In this document: positions 1 to 5,153 of the stretch, one piece after another
Numbering within the stretch: position 1 is the stretch's first letter
Layout of the letters: each line of letters opens with the position of its first letter
Assembly (NCBI GenBank): GCA_028824575.1
Contig: JAPPDN010000477.1
Location: 788 to 5,940, forward strand
DNA from: Candidatus Poribacteria bacterium
GTDB taxonomy: Bacteria; Poribacteria; WGA-4E; WGA-3G
Length of the DNA stretch: 5,153 bases
Direction: 5' to 3'
Notes under the pieces: generated by a model
Told to the model about the DNA's origin: nothing
The model's input: the letters and a program-made list of their open reading frames with translations, nothing else
Databases searched by the model: none
Made by a program: the position numbers and the translations under genes

Positions 1-964
1 CGATAGCGGGTTCAGGACGTTTCTCAGGCATAAGCGATTTAACGTAGTTCGCTAAATGCCAACTCTTTTCATAGACGACTTTCATCGCATCATCATAAAT
101 CTGTTTTTCTTCTGCAGACAGCTCTGTACCTTCTGCGAGATTGAGAGCGATGTCAACAGCAGCATCGTATTTCTCGTAAAGCCGGGCGGATTCGTCTTCC
201 TCTGCCTCTGTCATTTCATCTTTGTTATCTAATTCAATCATGCGACTGGATTCTTTAGCTGTCAGTCCGAAGCCTGGAAAACTATCGCCCTCAAACGCTG
301 GCATAGCAGAACCGGCGAGTCCGCCGATGAAGCGTTTGAAGATGTCTTCGGTGTCTGCCCCGCCGCGGAAATTCCAACCCTGCGTCAGATTTGCGGGCCA
401 GCTCTGGAATCCCCATTCATCGGTCAGGTCCGGTGCCGAAGTGCCATCCCCTCTGCCGACGTTTCCGTGGCATTCAATACAACCGAGTTCGGTATAAAGT
501 GCTTTTCCGGTTTCCACACTCTGTTCAGAGTCAGGGACTTTCCCGGACAGGTTAATCTGCTTTGGCGGTGCTTCAACTTCCTTAAAGCCGTCGTAGAAGG
601 TTTTGATATATGCCACCAATTCCCATCGGTCGTTGGCACTTAGAGCAGTTTCCCACCCTGGCATAGACGAGCCGGGCATCCCTTCGGTGATGATGTCAAA
701 TAGGTCTTGATCTGTTGGCAGTTGCCCAGTTTCTGTAGATCGGATCTTATACAAACCGCGTGTGAAATCCCTCGGTTTTGGGAGGAGATTCTCAGCGGCG
801 GAGCCGTCGCCTCTGCCTTCAACACCATGGCAGTGTGCGCAGCTATTTTCATAAACCTCTTTTCCTTTTTCGGAAGCCTCCGGTGCATTTTGCGCGTATG
901 CAAGGCTAAGCACAACAAACATTCCAAACAGGATAAGTAGGAGAGCAACTGTTTTGATTCTCAT
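1..964 (-). CDS. Exported diheme cytochrome c, 3' partial
   Basis: The frame runs from ATG at 964 to the left edge, giving 321 residues with no stop. A Sec signal peptide (MRIK, a hydrophobic core to about 21, then AYA before Gln25) shows export; no CxxC lipobox is seen. Domain 1 has CAHCH at 42-46, likely axial Met101 (SSMPGW) and a closing helix near 111-124. Domain 2 has CIECH at 162-166 and likely axial Met221 (SAMPAF), then about 70 mostly acidic residues before the probable closing helix (SWHLANYVKSL, 301-311). The start has GGGGAGG seven bases upstream and shares one base with the previous stop. The text then enters a new segment (PEKRPEPAI) cut by the edge. Some diheme c proteins of this type continue into an ethylbenzene-dehydrogenase-like haem domain; that is only a possibility here. 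It is probably a soluble or peripheral periplasmic electron carrier for the complex. Confidence 0.87.
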   Translation of the reverse strand, partial: MRIKTVALLLILFGMFVVLSLAYAQNAPEASEKGKEVYENSCAHCHGVEGRGDGSAAENLLPKPRDFTRGLYKIRSTETGQLPTDQDLFDIITEGMPGSSMPGWETALSANDRWELVAYIKTFYDGFKEVEAPPKQINLSGKVPDSEQSVETGKALYTELGCIECHGNVGRGDGTSAPDLTDEWGFQSWPANLTQGWNFRGGADTEDIFKRFIGGLAGSAMPAFEGDSFPGFGLTAKESSRMIELDNKDEMTEAEEDESARLYEKYDAAVDIALNLAEGTELSAEEKQIYDDAMKVVYEKSWHLANYVKSLMPEKRPEPAI

Positions 965-1740
965 TAGTGTGCCTCCCCAAAGGTTCGCGGCTGATAGCCG
1001 GTGTAATCAGATAAAAACAGGATAACGTCCCAAATTTCGTCTTTTGTCAAGTGATCTTCCCAAATAGGCATTGCTGAATCCCACGGCGTGCCAGCCGCGG
1101 GTAACCCCGGTCCGCCCTTGGCAATTCGCCAGAAAAAGAAAGATTCTTGGAAGTTCGGAATAATCCCTGGGTCTTGGAAATTAGCGGGTAGCGGTTGGAG
1201 GTATGGTGCAAAATGTCCCTGCCCATCTAAGTGGTCTCCGTGGCAATAAAAGCAATTCTGATGATAGACACGTCTACCGTTTTCCACATGCGCTTTGAAC
1301 GCCTCGGGATCATCTTTTTCATAATGCCGGAAGGGGTTGACGACATCTTGCATCGTGCCGATGACCTCATCTTTGTAGGTCAATTCAAGGGGCGGCGATG
1401 GATGTGCGTCACGCGGGCTTCCGGGTGGATTCGCGCGTTGCGCGATAATCGAGTAGGTATAACCGAGTAACAGGAGGGGAATCAACACTACAAGAACCCG
1501 GCGGTGGAGACGGCGTTTGTCATCCACCAGCGTTTCAAGGATAGGGCGGCGAAACTCCCGAAATAGCGAATCCTCAACGGAGATATGCACCAAGATAGCG
1601 ATGACTATCAACGCCATATACATCGCAATCACGCTACCCGGTATAGGGACTGAGATGATGCCTCCAACGACGAAGCGCAGAAAGACCCAAGAACCCACCA
1701 GGATTATGAGACATACTGTGAAAAGCGACAATTTTTTCAT
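964..1740 (-). CDS. Membrane-anchored monoheme cytochrome c
   Basis: This 258-residue protein has three hydrophobic helices (about 5-27, 34-53, 82-100). The loop between helices 2 and 3 is rich in Arg and Lys (about 61-81), which places it in the cytoplasm and sends the C-terminal domain to the periplasm. That domain is a class I cytochrome c: CFYCH at 163-167 binds haem, Met224 in SAMPIW is the likely sixth ligand, and the last helix (about 232-245) closes the fold. The layout of three helices followed by haem c repeats that of the upstream 503-residue protein, so both may sit in one membrane complex and pass electrons through the periplasmic side. The start at 1740 has AAGGAAAG eight bases upstream. 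Its TAA stop overlaps the next ATG by one base, which suggests translational coupling. Cytochrome identity is firm; partner and pathway are inferred from position. Confidence 0.9.
   Translation of the reverse strand: MKKLSLFTVCLIILVGSWVFLRFVVGGIISVPIPGSVIAMYMALIVIAILVHISVEDSLFREFRRPILETLVDDKRRLHRRVLVVLIPLLLLGYTYSIIAQRANPPGSPRDAHPSPPLELTYKDEVIGTMQDVVNPFRHYEKDDPEAFKAHVENGRRVYHQNCFYCHGDHLDGQGHFAPYLQPLPANFQDPGIIPNFQESFFFWRIAKGGPGLPAAGTPWDSAMPIWEDHLTKDEIWDVILFLSDYTGYQPRTFGEAH
972..978 (-). promoter_or_regulatory. Ribosome binding site of the exported diheme cytochrome c
   Basis: The minus strand reads GGGGAGG, seven bases before ATG 964. It lies inside the last codons of the 258-residue cytochrome gene. 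Together with the TAATG stop/start overlap it fixes the start and suggests coupled translation. Unlike the other two sites it is not part of the leader repeat. Confidence 0.8.
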
Positions 1741-1848
1741 ATTTTTAACTTTCCTTGCGGTTCGGTTAGGTAGGTTCAGAGTTTGACGTTCCCTGACGTA
1801 TATCTGAGAAAACCCCCAAGCAAAAACCCTTCCATTACATTACAGGCT
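1741..1848 (-). repeat. Diverged third copy (C) of the leader repeat
   Basis: Both ends match copies A and B. The gene-proximal end has the same AACCGCAAGGAA plus spacer up to ATG 1740. The distal end (1830-1848) matches the A end at 16 of 19 positions. A central block (1769-1790) is about three-quarters identical, and the remaining middle is longer than in A by about 20 bases. Orientation relative to the downstream gene is the same as in copy A. Confidence 0.75.
1749..1756 (-). promoter_or_regulatory. Ribosome binding site of the 258-residue cytochrome, inside repeat copy C
   Basis: The minus strand reads AAGGAAAG, eight bases before ATG 1740. Sequence and spacing match those at 3403-3410, which supports both start choices. 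Confidence 0.75.
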
Positions 1849-1882
1849 AAGTTTTCTGTTTTTTAAAACGATCCTTTGTCTG

Positions 1883-3394
1883 TTATTCTGCAGGCGTATC
1901 CCCTGTCTCCTCTGGTACTACTTCCGCTGTCGCGCCCGTGAGCGTGCTTAAGAAAGAGAGTAGATTGGTCAAATCCGCCACTGATAAGATGATCGGGAAG
2001 TTTTCGGGCATCGGCGATGTAACAAGCAACCTCTTGCCAGACGCACGGGTCATGGTACCACTTTGATAATCAAACGGATCATAAGTCTCCTCAGTACCAT
2101 CAACGATTAAAACAATTTCAAAATCGTCCATTGTTCCCGAAACATGTTCGCCAACAGTTTCTTCATCATCATAATCGACAAGCGTCATTTGCATCTTCAC
2201 ATCTGTTTTAGAAAACGTCCGCGCTTCGTCGCCAACCTTAAGCGTTACGGTTTCATCAGTTTCGGAAACCAATTGACCACTTACGGGTGCATCCGCATCC
2301 GCAGGCGTTAGGGTTAATGTAAAATAACCTTTCGCTGCCAGATCCGTGAGTTCCTCAATTGGCTCATCATCAAATTCGCTTAATAAGATAGTGTGCTCTT
2401 CTTCTACGCCATCTGCGGTTTTGGTTCGGACGACAATTTTTTCTTCGTCTTGTGAGACGAGCGTCCCTTGGAAAGTCGTTCCTTTGGCACGCACAGTAAC
2501 AGCCCCGTATCCACTCACAATTTGGGCACCGGGTACAAGGACTGACTCCTCAAGATACCGCATGTCGTTAAAGGCTGCGATCTCGGAGAGATCAGGTGCG
2601 GTAACGACTTCAAAGTCTTCATTTGTTGTTTCACCCGCTGCTGGACTCTCTATCCCTGTCACAGCATGGCATGAGATACACGCGGCATCCACAAAAACCT
2701 TTTTACCGAGTTCTGAGTCACCGGTAAGTAAAGGTGGGAGTGCTGCAGCGGCTGTCGCTACATCTGCCCTGTCTATAGGTTCATCAAACGGCGTTGGATC
2801 AATTTCGCCGCCTTGACTCTGGAGGTAAGCGATAACCGCTTCAATCTCTAATTTGGAGAGCGCGATCGGGGCTTTCCATACCTCTGGCATAATCTTGCCG
2901 TAGCCAGGTACAAGGTAGTTCGCCGGTTGATACATAGACTCAATCAAATACGCTTTGGCATCCATGCCGGGTACACGGGTTGCAGCGTTAACGCCAATGT
3001 CTGTTAAGTCGGGACACCTTCCTGGGGGTGCGGAGGTATCCACGGTATGGCATGCGGCACATTGTCCTTTTCCATTAAAGACCAAGGCACCTTGTTCAGC
3101 CACAGCCTCCGGGTCGCTCCAATCGAGTTCGGTTAAATTCACGGCTGTGGAACTTTCCGGTACCAAGCCCGCGACAAAGGCGTAAAACCATATCACAGCA
3201 AGCGAGAACGTCAATAATCTCATGACGCTGGTCCATAAGACGATGTTTACAATTACCGCGATCAGAAACCAGACCGACCAAGGGAGTAGATTCTCCGAGG
3301 CAATCGGGAACGCGGATGCACCAGCGATATAGGCGATGAAACTCACTACCATCAAGATTAAACTTGCGATTTTTATGAGCGTATTTCTCGACAT
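1883..3394 (-). CDS. Membrane-anchored diheme cytochrome c with a nested beta-rich insertion
   Basis: This 503-residue protein has three N-terminal membrane helices (about 7-27, 38-58, 60-79) and then a long periplasmic part, so the N-terminus should be cytoplasmic and the haems outside. Cytochrome c domain 1 has CAACH at 112-116 and a likely axial Met169 in YGKIMPEVW, followed by the closing helix to about 193. Domain 2 has CISCH at 239-243 and an SGYG turn at 294-297, but its likely axial Met462 (SPMPENF) comes only some 165 residues later. The residues between are acidic and beta-rich and hold three similar strand units near 304-342, 367-402 and 416-446. Planctomycete-type haem-binding proteins carry a single comparable insert. 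The start is supported by AAGGAAAA eight bases upstream. The role is inferred as electron transfer to or from the CydA-like subunit; no enzyme activity is evident. An extra Cys127 follows haem 1. Confidence 0.88.
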   Translation of the reverse strand: MSRNTLIKIASLILMVVSFIAYIAGASAFPIASENLLPWSVWFLIAVIVNIVLWTSVMRLLTFSLAVIWFYAFVAGLVPESSTAVNLTELDWSDPEAVAEQGALVFNGKGQCAACHTVDTSAPPGRCPDLTDIGVNAATRVPGMDAKAYLIESMYQPANYLVPGYGKIMPEVWKAPIALSKLEIEAVIAYLQSQGGEIDPTPFDEPIDRADVATAAAALPPLLTGDSELGKKVFVDAACISCHAVTGIESPAAGETTNEDFEVVTAPDLSEIAAFNDMRYLEESVLVPGAQIVSGYGAVTVRAKGTTFQGTLVSQDEEKIVVRTKTADGVEEEHTILLSEFDDEPIEELTDLAAKGYFTLTLTPADADAPVSGQLVSETDETVTLKVGDEARTFSKTDVKMQMTLVDYDDEETVGEHVSGTMDDFEIVLIVDGTEETYDPFDYQSGTMTRASGKRLLVTSPMPENFPIILSVADLTNLLSFLSTLTGATAEVVPEETGDTPAE

Positions 3395-3479
3395 TATTTT
3401 AATTTTCCTTGCGGTTAAATGACATAGGTTTAAACTTTAACGTGCCATTCTTAAATCCGCTCTCCATTTCATTACAAGC
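3395..3479 (-). repeat. Intergenic leader repeat, copy A (start-codon proximal)
   Basis: The core, 3405-3479, matches 3510-3584 at 69 of 75 positions by eye, with no gaps, at an offset of 105 bases. In the minus-strand sense it runs from GCTTGTAATGAAATGGA to AACCGCAAGGAA, then an AT-rich spacer reaches the ATG at 3394. It therefore provides the ribosome binding site of the 503-residue cytochrome. The sixteen bases next to the gene also resemble those in front of the 258-residue cytochrome. Confidence 0.9.
3403..3410 (-). promoter_or_regulatory. Ribosome binding site of the 503-residue cytochrome, inside repeat copy A
   Basis: The minus strand reads AAGGAAAA, eight bases before ATG 3394. It lies within the repeated leader and also inside an eight-codon mini reading frame (3425-3399, ATG to TAA) that stops just before the gene start. 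Confidence 0.75.
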
Positions 3480-3509
3480 TACGCACTTTGTTCTACCGCT
3501 TTCTAATTA

Positions 3510-3584
3510 TTCCTTACGGTTAAATGACATGGGTTTGAACTTTAACGTGCCATTCTCAAATCCGCTGTCCATTTCATTACGAGC
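3510..3584 (-). repeat. Intergenic leader repeat, copy B (upstream, without a gene)
   Basis: This is the tandem partner of copy A, with six substitutions and no indel (repeat positions 7, 22, 28, 48, 58, 72). It keeps the Shine-Dalgarno-like AAGGAA (complement of 3510-3515), but no start codon follows at a usable distance, so here the element is separated from any gene. It probably arose by local duplication of a 105-bp unit. Confidence 0.9.
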
Positions 3585-3654
3585 GGGTTTTTGATTAAGT
3601 ACATCTTTAATAAGGCAAAAGGGATAAAAGCGGTCCTGCCTTCACTCTTGCGAA

Positions 3655-5153
3655 CTAATCATCGCTCTCCATAGCAACTTCTGCTTCTACAGGAGCGGCG
3701 GCTTGTTTTTTCTTTTCACCCCATAAACCGAGCCAGAAGATAAACCCGACGAGTGCGAAGAAGACGACCATGATAATCGCTACCATGTTCACAGCCTCGC
3801 TGAGAAGCGGTGTAAATGCATCGGGAGATGTATCCTGCATGACCCCGAAGATATGCCACGCCTCCCTGAGTCCTGAACGCGCATAACCCATGAGTCCCAT
3901 CAGGGACGTAAACGTAATAGCGATAAGGATTAAGACATACTGTGATCGATCCGTCATTTCGCCCCAATTGATAGCCCCAGATGTTGTGGCTTTGCGGTAC
4001 ATGAAAATATCAACAACCGTGACAACCGCCATGACAACAAGAGCCACCAGAACTTGGTACGGGGTTAGGACATTGACGCGTAAGTCCGTAGGAACAGTAA
4101 ATCCGACGATGCCGATAACTACAATTGAGACAGTTGCGAGAAAGAAGATAGAGGAAATCGCTATGTTCCCAACCTTGCGCCAACTTGCCGTCGGTGTTCT
4201 CCCTGAACGCCGATAGAACAAAAAACTCAAAAAGGTGGCGAGGATAATGATATTAACAGCCGTATTCTTGGCAGTCATCAAGCCGAACAATCCGAGGTGT
4301 GGATGATTTGCCCCGCCCATTGCGCTCAATTCACTGGCGGTTGAGATTTTAGAGAGCGTTCGTGGTGTCATCCAGACGGCGACACAAATAACGATAATGG
4401 TAATCATGTATGGACGGTAACGCGCGTAGATCTCCGCCCCCTGAATGCGCCCCATGCCTGACCAGAGGTAGTAATTCGCACCAATAAACAGGACACCGAT
4501 CATCACTGCCTGAATGATAAACAACCAAGAGAAAAGACTACCCATCATGTTGATGCCCATCGTGTTATTGAACATGTAGATTTCTCTACCGAGCCAATAA
4601 CCGAGGAATGGCAGGGGTATAAGTCCGCAGAGTGCGATGAAGTTTCCGGTATACCCCATCCAATCGTAGTGTGCTTTGTCCTCTTTCGTCTTCGCGACGA
4701 GGAATCGGAACGCCGCATAAGCCGCCACAATCGAACCGCCGAAGGCAATGTTCCCAACGAGTCGATGGAGATTAACAGGCATCCACGTAAAGTTGTTGAC
4801 TGCATCCCAAATGGTTCCCATGAACTCGCCTGTTGTCTCGTTGTGGAGTGGCACCATTGTATGGCTTGTAACGCCCTCCATAGCGGTTTCAGGTGTTAGC
4901 GCCGGGTCCGCAGCCAATTTTTCTTCAATCCAAGACTTCCGCCTTCCTTCAGATAGCACGCCGTATTGGGTTGCCGGACTCGTCTGGTAACTCAACCAGG
5001 AGTTAGAGACAAACATAATCGCCGTGCCCCAGACGTTTAATAAAACACCGAGGAAGAGATGCCACCCTTTATGTCGCCCCTGCATCTTGTCCCATCCGTA
5101 GGAATAGAGGTAGAGCGTAAAGGTCTCACCGAAGAAAAAAAAAAAAAAAAAAT
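3655..5153 (-). CDS. Cytochrome bd superfamily subunit I-like (CydA-like) membrane protein, 5' partial
   Basis: The frame stays open to the right edge, so the Met at 5085 is internal: 22 more in-frame codons precede it, giving 498 visible residues. Just upstream of that Met, a GETF...GWDKM segment aligns with the FLEST...GWDRL segment of E. coli CydA, with equal Glu-to-Trp spacing (the E. coli Glu107 region). Counting from Met 5085, about ten hydrophobic helices are visible (roughly 8-30, 106-131, 144-165, 183-208, 224-240, 274-291, 304-329, 341-363, 382-400, 431-455). His107, in NLHRLVGN, fits the b558 ligand His186 of E. coli CydA. The following loop is short: I see neither a long quinol loop nor GRQPW. 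No CxxCH is present. The C-terminal part, with YARSGLREAWH (401-411), does not resemble E. coli CydA. The tail is charged. Family membership is well supported; oxygen reduction and electron donor are inferred. The stop is TAG; I see no clear intrinsic terminator after it. Confidence 0.85.
   Translation of the reverse strand, partial: FFFFFFFGETFTLYLYSYGWDKMQGRHKGWHLFLGVLLNVWGTAIMFVSNSWLSYQTSPATQYGVLSEGRRKSWIEEKLAADPALTPETAMEGVTSHTMVPLHNETTGEFMGTIWDAVNNFTWMPVNLHRLVGNIAFGGSIVAAYAAFRFLVAKTKEDKAHYDWMGYTGNFIALCGLIPLPFLGYWLGREIYMFNNTMGINMMGSLFSWLFIIQAVMIGVLFIGANYYLWSGMGRIQGAEIYARYRPYMITIIVICVAVWMTPRTLSKISTASELSAMGGANHPHLGLFGLMTAKNTAVNIIILATFLSFLFYRRSGRTPTASWRKVGNIAISSIFFLATVSIVVIGIVGFTVPTDLRVNVLTPYQVLVALVVMAVVTVVDIFMYRKATTSGAINWGEMTDRSQYVLILIAITFTSLMGLMGYARSGLREAWHIFGVMQDTSPDAFTPLLSEAVNMVAIIMVVFFALVGFIFWLGLWGEKKKQAAAPVEAEVAMESDD
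5135..5152. repeat. Run of 18 A at the window edge
   Basis: Eighteen consecutive A (T on the coding strand) plus two TTC codons would encode seven Phe just before the GETF motif of the CydA-like protein. It is either a true low-complexity tract or an assembly-end artefact; sequence to its right is missing. Confidence 0.9.

Noticed and set aside
424..639. Minus-strand 71-codon frame
   Set aside because: Shadow of the same diheme cytochrome gene, which reads through here without interruption and includes CIECH.
640..948. Minus-strand 102-codon frame
   Set aside because: It is a shifted frame inside the exported diheme cytochrome gene, whose own frame has a signal peptide and CAHCH. I see no frameshift joining them.
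2346..2816. Plus-strand 156-codon frame rich in Ser
   Set aside because: Antisense shadow of the 503-residue cytochrome; low complexity, no ribosome binding site and no recognisable domain.
3561..3590. Plus-strand CCGCT...AGCGG hairpin followed by TTTTT, terminator-like
   Set aside because: The stem is only five pairs with a long loop, it points away from the direction of transcription, and copy A does not keep it.
3409..3594. Plus-strand 61-codon frame with a peptide repeat (RLNDxGLNFNVPF twice)
   Set aside because: It is the translation of the two leader repeats, whose 105-base offset is a multiple of three. Four of six differences fall at third positions, but that is too few to show selection, and copy C has a stop in this frame.
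3585..3654. Possible promoter or terminator after the CydA-like gene
   Set aside because: No convincing -35/-10 pair or strong stem with a T-run on the minus strand; the cluster may be one transcript.

Overview
All recognisable genes lie on the minus strand and read from right to left. They form one respiratory cluster in which every product is a membrane or exported redox protein. In transcription order they are: (1) a CydA-like (cytochrome bd superfamily) membrane subunit, 5' truncated at the right edge; (2) a 503-aa membrane-anchored diheme cytochrome c; (3) a 258-aa membrane-anchored monoheme cytochrome c; and (4) an exported diheme cytochrome c, truncated at the left edge. Five CxxCH haem c sites are visible. 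No plus-strand gene, tRNA, rRNA, CRISPR array or insertion sequence was found.

Layout: 5153-3655 CydA-like; 3654-3395 a 260-bp gap holding two tandem copies of a 75-bp repeat; 3394-1883 diheme c with three N-terminal membrane helices; 1882-1741 a 142-bp gap holding a diverged third copy of the same repeat; 1740-964 monoheme c with three N-terminal helices; 964-1 diheme c with a signal peptide, whose start codon overlaps the previous stop codon by one base (TAATG). In the two gaps that precede a gene, the repeat ends at that gene's start codon and supplies its Shine-Dalgarno sequence.

Working model (inference): the CydA-like subunit has the glutamate region and the helix-initial histidine of the cytochrome bd family, but no long quinol loop follows that histidine and no cydB is seen. 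The neighbours are c-type cytochromes. This fits a non-quinol member of the bd superfamily that exchanges electrons with periplasmic haem c proteins. Published phylogenomics of this superfamily describes families without the quinol site. The direction of electron flow and the terminal substrate (O2 or another) cannot be read from this window.

Organism: a bacterium with moderate GC content. The cluster and the SD-bearing intergenic repeats recall uncultured lineages such as Candidatus Poribacteria, but that is a guess and not shown here. The window ends in an 18-base A run, which looks like a contig end.
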